64,000 bases of DNA from Poriferisodalis sp965203655 (GTDB lineage Bacteria; Actinomycetota; Acidimicrobiia; Acidimicrobiales; Poriferisodalaceae): assembly GCF_965203655.1 (NCBI RefSeq), contig NZ_CBDBDD010000005.1:300336-364335 (forward strand), read 5' to 3'. A model generated the notes under the pieces. That model was not told where the DNA came from, did no database searches, and saw only the letters and a program-made list of their open reading frames with translations. Of this stretch, positions 33,150 to 41,972 are shown piece after piece. Each line of letters opens with the position of its first letter. Positions within the stretch are counted from its first letter, which is position 1. The position numbers and the translations under genes were made by a program.

Positions 33150-34670
33150 GTGAATGCGCCTGATCGATCGGCGGCGGCAGGCTCCACGGAGCACTACGAC
33201 GTGGTGGTAGTCGGCGCTGGCAATGCGGCGATGTGCGCGGCGCTCGCGGCTCACGAGGGCGGTGCCCGGGTGCTGGTGCTGGAACGGGCGCCCGAGGCCG
33301 AGGCCGGCGGCAACAGCCGCTTCACCGCTGGTGCGATCCGCTTCGCCTACGACGGCGTCGACGACCTGCGGGCGCTGATGCCCGATCTCACCGACGCCGA
33401 AGTGGAGATGACCGACTTCGGCACCTACACCGAAGAACAGTTCTACGCCGATCTGGGCCGCATCAGCGACTACCGGTGCGATCCCGAACTGGCCGACACG
33501 CTCGTCACCCGCAGCAAGGGCACGCTGATGTGGATGGCGAGCCACGGTGTGCGGTTCGCGCCGATCTGGGGACGCCAAGCGTTCAAGGTGGACGGGCGCT
33601 TCACCTTCTGGGGCGGCCTCACGGTGGAGTCGGTCGGCGGCGGCGAGGGGCTCGTGGAGTCGCTGCGGGCGGCGCTCGCTCGCAACCAGATCGACCTGTG
33701 GCACGAAGCCGCTGGACGCTCGCTGCTGACCGACGACGGCGGTGCGGTACGGGGCGTTCGCGTGCGGTGCAGCGGCCGTGTGATCGACGTCGAATGCAGC
33801 GCAGTCGTGCTGGCAGCGGGCGGGTTCCAAGCCAACGCCGAATGGCGCACCCGCTACCTCGGTCCCGGGTGGGATCTGGCCAAGGTGCGCGGCACCCGCT
33901 TCAACACCGGCGACGGCCTCGCCATGGCGCTCGACATCGGCGCGATGCCGTATGGCAATTGGAGCGGCGCGCATGCCGTGGCGTGGGACTACAACGCCCC
34001 GGAGTTCGGCGACCTTGCGGTTGGCGACGGCTTCCAGAAACACAGCTACCCGTTCTCGATCGTGCTGAACCAGGACGGCCGGCGCTTCGTGGACGAGGGC
34101 GCCGATTTCCGCAACTACACCTACGCCCGCTACGGACGCGAGATCCTGGCCCAACCAGGGCACTCGGCTTGGCAGGTCTTCGACGCCAACACCGAGCACC
34201 TGCTGCGCGACGAGTACCGCATCCGCCAGGTCACCAAGGTGACCGCCGACAGCATCGAAGAACTCTGCGCGCGCATGGAGGACGTGCACACCGAGCGGGC
34301 GCTGGCGACCATCAGCGATTTCAACGCAGCGGTCGACCGCAGCGTCCCGTTCGACCCCAACGTGCTCGACGGCCGCCGCACCCAGGGCCTCAGCCCCGAC
34401 AAGACGAACTGGGCGATGCCGATCGAAACGCCGCCGTTCTCCGCATTCCACGTGACGTGCGGCCTGACCTTCACGTTCGGCGGCCTGCGCATCGACGAGA
34501 CCGGCTGCGTGATCGACACCGACCTACGGCCGATCAGTGGCCTGTATGCCGCAGGCGAGCTGGTGGGCGGCCTGTTCTACGGCAACTACCCCGGCGGCTC
34601 GGGCCTCTCGGCGGGTGCCGTGTTCGGCCGCCTGGCAGGCAGCTCCGCCGCAGCGCACGCCACCGGCTGA
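33150..34670 (+). CDS. FAD-dependent tricarballylate dehydrogenase/fumarate-reductase-like flavoprotein
   Basis: 506 residues from GTG 33150. N-terminal FAD site VVVVGAGNAAMCAALAAHEGG, then LERAPEAEAGGNSRFTAG, as in TcuA. The mid region has VVLAAGGFQANAEWR; the substrate-side Arg and His of the fumarate-reductase fold appear in YNAPEFGDL onward to NQDGRRFVDEGADFRNYTY; the C-terminus has GGLRIDETGCVIDTD and GLYAAGELVGGLFYGNYPGGSGLSAGAVFGRLAG interrupted here by no gaps. TcuA oxidises tricarballylate to aconitate; related proteins handle other dicarboxylates. No TcuB-like partner gene lies next to it. Confidence 0.83.
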   Translation: MNAPDRSAAAGSTEHYDVVVVGAGNAAMCAALAAHEGGARVLVLERAPEAEAGGNSRFTAGAIRFAYDGVDDLRALMPDLTDAEVEMTDFGTYTEEQFYADLGRISDYRCDPELADTLVTRSKGTLMWMASHGVRFAPIWGRQAFKVDGRFTFWGGLTVESVGGGEGLVESLRAALARNQIDLWHEAAGRSLLTDDGGAVRGVRVRCSGRVIDVECSAVVLAAGGFQANAEWRTRYLGPGWDLAKVRGTRFNTGDGLAMALDIGAMPYGNWSGAHAVAWDYNAPEFGDLAVGDGFQKHSYPFSIVLNQDGRRFVDEGADFRNYTYARYGREILAQPGHSAWQVFDANTEHLLRDEYRIRQVTKVTADSIEELCARMEDVHTERALATISDFNAAVDRSVPFDPNVLDGRRTQGLSPDKTNWAMPIETPPFSAFHVTCGLTFTFGGLRIDETGCVIDTDLRPISGLYAAGELVGGLFYGNYPGGSGLSAGAVFGRLAGSSAAAHATG

Positions 34671-34725
34671 GCCGTCTCTGCCGAACGGGCGACGACTCCC
34701 CAGCGGGCGGTAGCGTCCAATCGCT

Positions 34726-36990
34726 ATGTCCTCCTCGCCCAACAACACCGGTTCGAAGATCGTCTACACCCACACTGACGAGGCGCCTGCACTAGCCACG
34801 TATTCGCTGCTGCCGATCATCACCGCGTTCACCGATGCCGCCGGTGTCAACGTCGAGACACGTGACATCTCGCTCGCCGGACGGATCATCGCAGCCTTCG
34901 GCGACATGCTCGAGCCCCACCAGCGAATCGGCGATGCGCTGAGCGAACTCGGCGAGTGGACCCAGTACCGCGGCGCCAACATCATCAAGCTGCCGAACAT
35001 CTCCGCCTCGGTCCCCCAGCTCAAGGACGCCGTCGCCGAGCTGCAATCGAAGGGCTACGCAGTTCCCGACTATCCCGACGACCCCGCAGATGCCTCCGAG
35101 CGCGAGATCCGCGAGCGCTTCGATCGGGTGAAGGGTTCGGCGGTGAATCCGGTGCTGCGCGAGGGCAATTCCGACCGCCGCGCACCCCGCGCCGTCAAGG
35201 AATACGCGCGCCAATACCCCCACTCGATGGGCGCTTGGTCCCAGCAGAGCCAGAGTCACGTGTCGACGATGTCCGGCGGCGACTTCCGCTCGAATGAGCA
35301 GTCGGTCACGACAGTCGGTGCAGGCTCACTGAGCATCGAGCATGTGGATGACGAGGGGAACGTGCGCCTGATGCGCAAGGTCCCCGTCGGTGCCGACGAC
35401 GTCGTCGACTCCACGTTCATGTCGGTCGCCGCGCTGCGTGAGTTCCTCGATGACCAGATTGCTGGCGCCCGCTCCGCAGGTGTGCTGTTCTCGCTGCACC
35501 TCAAAGCCACCATGATGAAGGTCGCTGATCCGATTGTCTTCGGACATGCAGTGCGAGCGTTCTTCGCACCGGTGTTCGACCGGCACACCGAAGCGCTCGC
35601 GGCCGCCGGTGCAGACCCCAATGACGGCTGGGCCAACGTGCTGGCCGCCATCGAGTCGCTGCCTGCAGCGCAGCGCGAGGCCATCGAGGCCGACATCGCC
35701 GCCACGCTGGCCGAGCGCCCGGGCATGGCCATGGTCGACTCCGACCGCGGCATCACCAACCTGCACGTGCCGAGCGATGTCATCGTGGATGCGTCCATGC
35801 CGGCCATGATCCGGTCGTCGGGCCAGATGTGGAACGCCGAGGGCAACCAGCACGACACCAAGGCCGTCATCCCCGACTCCAGCTACGCGGGCATCTATCA
35901 AGCGGTGATCGACGACTGCCGCGCCAACGGCGCGTACGACCCGACGACCATGGGCTCGGTGCCCAACGTGGGCCTCATGGCCCAGAAGGCCGAGGAGTAC
36001 GGCAGTCACGACAAGACCTACGAGGTGGACGCTGCCGGGACCATGCGGGTCACCACCGAGTCCGGCGAGGTGCTGATGAGCCACCAGGTCGCCGAGGGCG
36101 ACATCTGGCGCATGTGCACTACGAACGACGCAGCCATCGCCAACTGGGTCGATTTGGCCATCGAGCGCGGTCAGCTCACCGGGGCTGCGGTCGTGTTCTG
36201 GCTCGATGCCGAACGGCCCCACGATGCGCAGCTCATCGCCAAGGTCGATGCGCGGCTGGCGGAATGGCAGGCCGACGACGCCTCGATCGGCGAGCTCGAC
36301 ATCACGACCTTGGCCCCGGCCGATGCCTGCCGCTTCTCGCTGGAGCGCATCCGGCGCGGGGAAGACACCATCTCGGTCACAGGCAACGTGTTGCGCGACT
36401 ACAACACCGACCTGTTCCCGATCCTCGAGCTGGGCACGTCGGCCAAGATGCTCTCGGTCGTGCCGCTCATGGCTGGTGGTGGCCTCTTCGAGACCGGCGC
36501 CGGCGGCTCAGCGCCCAAGCATGTGCAGCAGATGGTGGCCGAGAACCACCTCCGCTGGGACAGCCTGGGCGAATTCCTGGCCCTGGCGGTGTCGCTCGAA
36601 CATCTGGCCCGTGTGGCCGGCAACCCCGTCGCGCAGCTGCTCGCTGACACCCTCGACGCTGCGATCGGCACGTGGCTCGCGGAAGGCCGCGCTCCCAGCC
36701 GCCGCGTCAACGAGCCCGACAACCGCGCCAGCCACTTCCATCTCGCCAAGCACTGGGCCGACGAGATGGCCCGCCAGGGCACCGACGCCGACCTCGCCGA
36801 CCGATTCGCCCCGCTGGCGGCGGCACTGGCCGCCAACGAGGGCCAGATCGTTGACGAGCTGGTGGAGTGCCAAGGAGTGCCGGTGGACCTCGGCGGCTAC
36901 TACCTGCCCGACCCCGCGCTCGCCGAAGCCGCCATGCGGCCAAGCCAAACCTTCAACGACATCCTCGACGGCTTCCGCAGCGGCGGCTGA
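34726..36990 (+). CDS. icd: NADP-dependent isocitrate dehydrogenase, monomeric type
   Basis: 754 residues, close to the ~740 of the monomeric enzyme (Azotobacter/Corynebacterium type). It begins KIVYTHTDEAPALATYSLLP, contains ANIIKLPNISASVPQLKDA, NPVLREGNSDRRAP, ARQYPHSMG, the substrate loop SHVSTMSGGDFRSNEQ, and the later FGHAVRAFFAPVFDRH and MWNAEGNQHDTKAVIPDSSYA. It converts isocitrate to 2-oxoglutarate with NADPH formation in the TCA cycle. It is followed 49 bases later by convergent argG. Confidence 0.95.
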   Translation: MSSSPNNTGSKIVYTHTDEAPALATYSLLPIITAFTDAAGVNVETRDISLAGRIIAAFGDMLEPHQRIGDALSELGEWTQYRGANIIKLPNISASVPQLKDAVAELQSKGYAVPDYPDDPADASEREIRERFDRVKGSAVNPVLREGNSDRRAPRAVKEYARQYPHSMGAWSQQSQSHVSTMSGGDFRSNEQSVTTVGAGSLSIEHVDDEGNVRLMRKVPVGADDVVDSTFMSVAALREFLDDQIAGARSAGVLFSLHLKATMMKVADPIVFGHAVRAFFAPVFDRHTEALAAAGADPNDGWANVLAAIESLPAAQREAIEADIAATLAERPGMAMVDSDRGITNLHVPSDVIVDASMPAMIRSSGQMWNAEGNQHDTKAVIPDSSYAGIYQAVIDDCRANGAYDPTTMGSVPNVGLMAQKAEEYGSHDKTYEVDAAGTMRVTTESGEVLMSHQVAEGDIWRMCTTNDAAIANWVDLAIERGQLTGAAVVFWLDAERPHDAQLIAKVDARLAEWQADDASIGELDITTLAPADACRFSLERIRRGEDTISVTGNVLRDYNTDLFPILELGTSAKMLSVVPLMAGGGLFETGAGGSAPKHVQQMVAENHLRWDSLGEFLALAVSLEHLARVAGNPVAQLLADTLDAAIGTWLAEGRAPSRRVNEPDNRASHFHLAKHWADEMARQGTDADLADRFAPLAAALAANEGQIVDELVECQGVPVDLGGYYLPDPALAEAAMRPSQTFNDILDGFRSGG

Positions 36991-37039
36991 CGCCGAGCAG
37001 CGCCGAGTACGGCGGTGCCCGCAAGCGCCGAGGCTCGAA

Positions 37040-38407
37040 TCAGGTATCGAGCTCGGCCAGCCCGCCGGGACCGAGCCGGCCAGCGTCGCGATAGGCCGCG
37101 AGCTTGTCCCTGCTGTCGGCGATGTCCAGATTCGCCATGGTGAGCTGCCCGATGCGGTCGCCTGGCCCGAACGCTGCGTCTTCGACTCGTTCCATCGACA
37201 GCCGATCGGATGCGTAGGTGAGCGCTGGGCCAGTTGTGTCGAGCACCGAGTAGTCGTCGCCACGGCGCAGCCGCAGCGTGACTTCGCCCGACACCGACGA
37301 GCCCAGCCAACGCAGCAGCGAGTCGCGCAGCATCAGCGCCTGGGGGTCGAACCAGCGGCCCTCGTACAGCAATCGGCCCAGACGGCGGCCCATCGTGCGG
37401 TAGTTGTCGAGCGTCGCCTCGTTGTGGATCGCCGACAGCAGCCGCTCGTACGCGATGTGCAGCAGCGCCATCCCTGGCGCTTCGTAGATGCCACGTGATT
37501 TGGCCTCGATGACGCGGTTCTCGATCTGGTCGCTCATACCGAGGCCATGGCGCCCGCCGACGGCATTCGCTTCCAGCACCAGCGCAACGTGATCGCTGCC
37601 CTCTGCGACTGATGCCGAGAACTCCCGCCCGCCGATGGCGACCGGCCAACCGGCCTCGAAGCGGATCGTGACGTCCTCAGTGTCGATTCCGACCGCCGGG
37701 TCCCAGTGGGCGACGCCCATGATCGGCTCCACGATCTCCATCGACGTGCCCAAGTCCTCCAGACGCTTCGCCTCGTGGGTGGCGCCCCAGATGTTGGCGT
37801 CGGTGGAATAGGCCTTCTCGGTGGAGTCCCGGTACGGCAACCCGCGCGAGACCAAGAACTCGCTCATGCCGGCCCGCCCGCCCAGCTCGTCCACGAACGC
37901 CGAGTCCAGCCAAGGCTTGTAGATGCGCAGCCCGGCGTTGACCAGCAGGCCGTAGCGGTAGAAGCGCTCAATGTCGTTGCCCTTGTACGTCGAGCCGTCG
38001 CCCCAGATGTCCACGCCGTCCTCGGCCATGGCCGCCACCAGCATCGTGCCGGTCACCGCTCGGCCCAGCGGCGTGGTGTTGAAGTACGTGCGGCCGGCCG
38101 TCGAGATGTGGAACGCTCCGCATTGCAGCGCCATCAAGCCCTCTCGCACGAGCTCGGCTCGACAGTCCACCAGGCGTGCGGCAGCAGCGCCGTAGTCGAG
38201 CGCCCGCTGCGGCACCCCCGACAGGTCCGGCTCGTCGTACTGGCCCAGGTCGGCCGTGTAGGCACACACGAGCGCGCCGCGCTCGTTCATCCACGCCACA
38301 GCCGCAGAAGTGTCGAGCCCGCCGGAGAACGCGATGCCCACTCGCTCCCCCACCGGAAGCTCGGCCAGCACGCGCGAACCGCCAGCAGACGCAGGACCAG
38401 TCGACAT
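37040..38407 (-). CDS. argG: argininosuccinate synthase
   Basis: About 455 residues, the longer ArgG subtype (~445 residues, as in E. coli). ATP-pyrophosphatase loop IAFSGGLDTSAAVAW, then CAYTADLGQYDEPDL, YFNTTPLGRAVTGTML, DGSTYKGNDIERFYRYG and PWLDSAFVDELGGRAGMSEF. It joins citrulline and aspartate using ATP. ATG 38407 is preferred over one nine bases earlier; no clear ribosome site. Divergent from the ArgE/DapE-like peptidase gene; other arg genes are not nearby. Confidence 0.95.
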   Translation of the reverse strand: MSTGPASAGGSRVLAELPVGERVGIAFSGGLDTSAAVAWMNERGALVCAYTADLGQYDEPDLSGVPQRALDYGAAAARLVDCRAELVREGLMALQCGAFHISTAGRTYFNTTPLGRAVTGTMLVAAMAEDGVDIWGDGSTYKGNDIERFYRYGLLVNAGLRIYKPWLDSAFVDELGGRAGMSEFLVSRGLPYRDSTEKAYSTDANIWGATHEAKRLEDLGTSMEIVEPIMGVAHWDPAVGIDTEDVTIRFEAGWPVAIGGREFSASVAEGSDHVALVLEANAVGGRHGLGMSDQIENRVIEAKSRGIYEAPGMALLHIAYERLLSAIHNEATLDNYRTMGRRLGRLLYEGRWFDPQALMLRDSLLRWLGSSVSGEVTLRLRRGDDYSVLDTTGPALTYASDRLSMERVEDAAFGPGDRIGQLTMANLDIADSRDKLAAYRDAGRLGPGGLAELDT

Positions 38408-38526
38408 AAGCCACAACGGTACGGCTTCGGGCTCCCGGACCGGCTGTGATTTTCGGCGATCGGCACGCCGTCGTTCACTGCGTGGCGATCGCGCTGCGCG
38501 TACGCTCCGCCACGAAGGGGTGACTC

Positions 38527-39711
38527 ATGAGCGACGGCGAGGCGATAGGCACGATCAACGGCACCGCCACCGGCCATTCCATTGCCGAGCTGCTGAGCGA
38601 GATGGTGCGCATCCCCAGCGTCAACCCGCTGCACCACGGGCCGCGCTCAGGCACTGTCGCCGAGGCCGACATGGCCAACTGGGTGGCCGAACGGGCAGCA
38701 GCGCTGGGCGCCGAGGTCGAGCTCGACGAGATCGAGCCCGGGCGTCCCAACGTGTATGCCCGCTTCACCGGCCGCACCGAGCGCATGCTGGCCATCGACG
38801 TGCACCTCGACACCGTCGGCGTCGAGCACATGGAGGGCGATCCCTTCGAGGGCCGCATCAGCGAAGGACGGGTCTGGGGGCGCGGCTCGGTCGACACCAA
38901 GGCGACCATGGCCGTCGTGCTGGCCGTGCTGGCCGAGATGACTGCCGCCGGCCAGCAGCCGATGTGCACCGTCGAGCTGGTCGGCACGATCTCCGAGGAA
39001 GGCGGTGGCCTGGCCGGTGCGGGCGGCTACCGGGACCGGCTGCTCGAACGCGGCGAGAGTCGCGAGCAGATCGTGGTGGCCGAGCCCACGATGTGCGTCC
39101 CGGTGTACGGCCACAAGGGCGGGCTCGGGCTCGAAGTCGAGGTGGAGGGGCGTGCAGCACACTCCTCCAAACCCCACCTGGGCATCAATGCGCTGTCTGC
39201 AGGCGCCCGCATCATCGCGGCCATCGACGCCGAGCAAGAGCGCTTGGCTAGCCAGCGCGACGTCGGCGTGCTCGGGGCCGGCACGGTGTCGGTCAACGAG
39301 ATGGGCGGCGGGCGGGCCCGCAACATCATTCCCGACCATTGCGAGATGTACATCGGCAGGCGCATCGCCGACGGCGAGGACTACCAAGAGGAGTTCGCTC
39401 GCCTCACCGACTTGGTGCGCGCCGCGGCGCTGCCCGCGCGAGTCAAGGTGCAACTGGCGAACGGCTTGGGCGAGAATGCGTTCTTCCAGGCGCCCGGCAG
39501 CGACTTGGTCACCGCCATGGCGGAGATGTCAGGCCACAGCCCCGCCGTGGCCGACTTCGGTACGAATGCGCTGCGTTACGGCGAGGTGGCCGACCAGATC
39601 GTGGTGTTCGGCCCGGGTTCCATCGATCAGGCGCACCAAGCGATCGAATGGGTCGAGATCGCAGAGCTCGAACGAGCAGCCGATGTCTACCGCCAGCTGC
39701 TCGCCCGCTAA
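38527..39711 (+). CDS. M20 family peptidase/deacylase (ArgE/DapE-like)
   Basis: 394 residues. Dinuclear zinc site: AIDVHLDTVGVEHM (first His), GRGSVDTKATMA (bridging Asp), GTISEEGGGLAG (catalytic and metal Glu), VVAEPTMCVPVYGHKGG, and a C-terminal His in GSIDQAHQAIEWVEI. The dimerisation domain has GRAAHSSKPHLGINAL. The family removes N-acyl groups in arginine (ArgE) or lysine (DapE) synthesis, or trims dipeptides. Its placement head-to-head with argG makes acetylornithine deacetylase attractive, but sequence alone does not decide. AAGGGG precedes ATG 38527. Confidence 0.85.
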   Translation: MSDGEAIGTINGTATGHSIAELLSEMVRIPSVNPLHHGPRSGTVAEADMANWVAERAAALGAEVELDEIEPGRPNVYARFTGRTERMLAIDVHLDTVGVEHMEGDPFEGRISEGRVWGRGSVDTKATMAVVLAVLAEMTAAGQQPMCTVELVGTISEEGGGLAGAGGYRDRLLERGESREQIVVAEPTMCVPVYGHKGGLGLEVEVEGRAAHSSKPHLGINALSAGARIIAAIDAEQERLASQRDVGVLGAGTVSVNEMGGGRARNIIPDHCEMYIGRRIADGEDYQEEFARLTDLVRAAALPARVKVQLANGLGENAFFQAPGSDLVTAMAEMSGHSPAVADFGTNALRYGEVADQIVVFGPGSIDQAHQAIEWVEIAELERAADVYRQLLAR

Positions 39712-39732
39712 GCGTCTGCTTGCACCGCCGGA

Positions 39733-40188
39733 TCAACCTGGGCGGGCAGAGATGAAGACGGGGATCTCGCGATCAGTCTTTGCCTGGTACTCGGCGTAGG
39801 GCGCGAAGGCGGCGACGCACCGCTCCCACCATTCGTCACGCTCAGCACCGGAGATGAGCCGAACCGTCGTCTCGAACGGCTCGGGCCCGTCCTGGATGAG
39901 CACGGTCGGATCGGCCATCAGGTTGTGGTACCAGCCCGGGTGCGCCGGGGCGCCGCCCTTGGAGCCGACGATCGCGTACTCGCCGTCGTGCTCGACACGC
40001 ATCAGCGGGACCTTGCGCACCAGGCCGGTGCGGTGCCCGACCGTCGTCATCACGATGATCGGCAAGCCGGTGTCGCGCAACGTGTTGGCTTCGCTGCCGT
40101 TCGACGCCTCGTACGCGTCGGCCTGTTCCCGCACCCAGTCCCATGTGCTGGGTCCGTATTCGCCGTCGAATCTCTCGCTCTGTGTCAT
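39733..40188 (-). CDS. Ddn-like F420H2-dependent nitroreductase/quinone reductase
   Basis: About 151 residues from ATG 40188 (the frame continues 15 codons upstream without support). The split beta-barrel of the Ddn family is shown by ANTLRDTGLPIIVMTTVGHR, TGLVRKVPLMRVEHDGEYAIV, SKGGAPAHPGWYHNLMADP and ERDEWWERCVAAFAPYAEY. These enzymes use reduced F420 to reduce quinones or other electrophiles. fbiC, needed for F420, lies 5.5 kb away, so the cofactor should be available. Convergent with the M20 gene. Confidence 0.88.
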   Translation of the reverse strand: MTQSERFDGEYGPSTWDWVREQADAYEASNGSEANTLRDTGLPIIVMTTVGHRTGLVRKVPLMRVEHDGEYAIVGSKGGAPAHPGWYHNLMADPTVLIQDGPEPFETTVRLISGAERDEWWERCVAAFAPYAEYQAKTDREIPVFISARPG

Positions 40189-40315
40189 GGGAGGCAATCT
40201 ACGGCAGCGCGCTCGATGCAGACCCGGCAACACCGATGCGACTCAGATTGCATGGCAAGCTCTGCTGGCTGCAGCGTTCGCCTGACAGTCATCTCGCACG
40301 CCTACGATCCACAGC

Positions 40316-40771
40316 GTGCAGATCATGTCCGCCTTGTTCATCGAGCACTTCGACATGCGCCAGGCTGCCGGCGGCGCAGCTCGCATCGATCTCGGCGGTG
40401 TGCACTTCTCGATGGCAGCCCCCGGGCCGTTCCCGGTGACCATCACGCCGCACATGATCGTGCTCGTGCGCTGCCCCGCATCCCACACTGGCCTGGCAGC
40501 GCTCGAAGTGCGATTCATGCGAGTCGACGAGCAGATTGCGCGCAACGTGCAGCCCCTCAGCGTGGAGCCCGGCAAGTTCGGCTACAACCTGGTCCAGGCT
40601 GAGCTGACGTTCGAGGAGCCTTCCACGATCGAGGCCCATTGCCGCGTCGACCAAGGCGAGGCGATCGTCATTCCCTTGACGATGACCCCGCCGGCGGACG
40701 ACAGCCCGCCGCCGGCCGCAGAGCCAGCCACGGGCGGCTGGACCGGCACACCAGCCGAGCAATCCGGCTAG
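40316..40771 (+). CDS. small beta-rich protein, DUF6941-like
   Basis: 151 residues from GTG 40316, or 148 from ATG 40325; neither has a convincing ribosome site. It reads SALFIEHFDMRQAAGGAARI, GVHFSMAAPGPFPVTITPHM and IVLVRCPASHTGLAALEVRF, a pattern of alternating strands with the 'FPV-hydrophobic-x-hydrophobic' phrase seen in the DUF6941 group. The C-terminus is a Pro/Ala tail. The function of this family is unknown. It is 15 bases ahead of the FIST gene and probably co-transcribed with it. Confidence 0.6.
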   Translation: MQIMSALFIEHFDMRQAAGGAARIDLGGVHFSMAAPGPFPVTITPHMIVLVRCPASHTGLAALEVRFMRVDEQIARNVQPLSVEPGKFGYNLVQAELTFEEPSTIEAHCRVDQGEAIVIPLTMTPPADDSPPPAAEPATGGWTGTPAEQSG

Positions 40772-40786
40772 GCGAGTCGACCAGCG

Positions 40787-41959
40787 ATGCCGTTCACCGT
40801 CGGGCTGTCCCAGCACACCGATCCCGGCGCGGCCACCGGCGAGATCGTGGGCCACGTGCTCGAGTCACTCGGCGCCCAGCCTGACGTGGCCCTGCTGTTC
40901 ACGTCGGGTGAGCATATGAATCACACCGAGGAGATCGCAGCAACGGTCGTCGAGCTGCTCGCTCCCGCCGCGTTCGTCGGCACGACGGCCGTCTCGGTGG
41001 CCGCCGGCGAACGCGAGATCGAGGAACAGACCGCCGCGGTGCTGTGGGCAGGGAGCCTCGGTTCGGGCACCGCGAGGCGGGCGCGCGCAGTCCAGCTCCC
41101 CGGCGTGCCGGATCCGGCAGCCGACGACGGGGTGCTTGCGGCAGCGATCGACGAGGTTGGCGCCTCTGGTGATCCCTCGATGATCCTGCTGGCCGACCCG
41201 TACTCCTATCCCGTTGATGCGGCGCTGTCGCATTGGGCTGAGCGGTGGCCGCAGGTCAGCGTGTTGGGCGGCCTGGCGTCGGGGGCATCGATGCCGGGCG
41301 GCAATCGCATTGTCGTGGACGGCGGCGTGCATCGCTCAGGCGCCGCGGCGCTGATCGTCGGCGGCAGCGTGACCGTGACGCACCTGGTGTCCCAAGGCTG
41401 CCGACCGATCGGTCAGCCCTACATCATCACCGAGGCCGAAGGGAACGTCGTGCGCTCGCTCGGCGGGCTCCCGCCGTTCGAGCGCCTGCAGCAGATGTTC
41501 GCCAAGCTTGACCCGGCCGATCAGCGGCTGATTCAGCGGGGACTGCACGTCGGCCGAGTCACCGATGAGGCCAAGGTCTCCTTCGATCGAGGCGACTTCC
41601 TGATCCGCGGCGTGCTCGGCGCCGACCGCGAGAGCGGCGCCATCGCCATCGGCGACGAGGCACCGATCGGCGCGACCGTGCAATTCCACGTGCGCGACGC
41701 CGAAACTGCCGACGAAGACCTGCGCGCCGCGCTCGCGCACTCGCCACAGACCGAGGGCGCCCTGCTGTTCACGTGCAACGGCCGGGGCACCCACCTGTTC
41801 GACGCTCCCCATCACGACGCCTCGGTCCTCGCCGAGCACCTCGGGGCACAAGTGGGCGGCATGTTCTGCGCCGGCGAAATCGGCCCGGTTGGAGCGCGCT
41901 CGTACGTGCACGGTTTCACGGCCTCGATGGCGCTGTTCTCTGACGCCGATGGGCAATGA
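40787..41959 (+). CDS. FIST domain-containing putative sensory protein
   Basis: 390 residues with FIST N and FIST C domains. N-terminal VALLFTSGEHMNHTEEIAAT and FVGTTAVSVAAGEREIEE; then LLADPYSYPVDAAL, VLGGLASGASMPGGNR and SQGCRPIGQPYIITEAEGN at the domain junction. The end has ALLFTCNGRGTHLF, AEHLGAQVGGMFCAGEIGPVG and YVHGFTASMALF. FIST domains are predicted small-ligand (amino-acid) sensors often fused to signalling modules; here the protein stands alone. Its stop lies 13 bases before the preferred transketolase start. Confidence 0.88.
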   Translation: MPFTVGLSQHTDPGAATGEIVGHVLESLGAQPDVALLFTSGEHMNHTEEIAATVVELLAPAAFVGTTAVSVAAGEREIEEQTAAVLWAGSLGSGTARRARAVQLPGVPDPAADDGVLAAAIDEVGASGDPSMILLADPYSYPVDAALSHWAERWPQVSVLGGLASGASMPGGNRIVVDGGVHRSGAAALIVGGSVTVTHLVSQGCRPIGQPYIITEAEGNVVRSLGGLPPFERLQQMFAKLDPADQRLIQRGLHVGRVTDEAKVSFDRGDFLIRGVLGADRESGAIAIGDEAPIGATVQFHVRDAETADEDLRAALAHSPQTEGALLFTCNGRGTHLFDAPHHDASVLAEHLGAQVGGMFCAGEIGPVGARSYVHGFTASMALFSDADGQ

Positions 41960-41972
41960 TGAGCCAAGCGAC

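Noticed and set aside
34664..34674. CGGC-TGA-GCCG at the end of the FAD dehydrogenase gene, a hairpin with the stop in its loop
   Set aside because: Only a 4-bp stem, single copy and no linker; such short stems are frequent in sequence this rich in G+C, so it is not counted with the arrays.
36206..37498. A 430-codon plus-strand frame across the end of icd and into argG
   Set aside because: Out-of-phase shadow of isocitrate dehydrogenase continuing antisense to argG; composition is Arg/Ser/Pro-rich.
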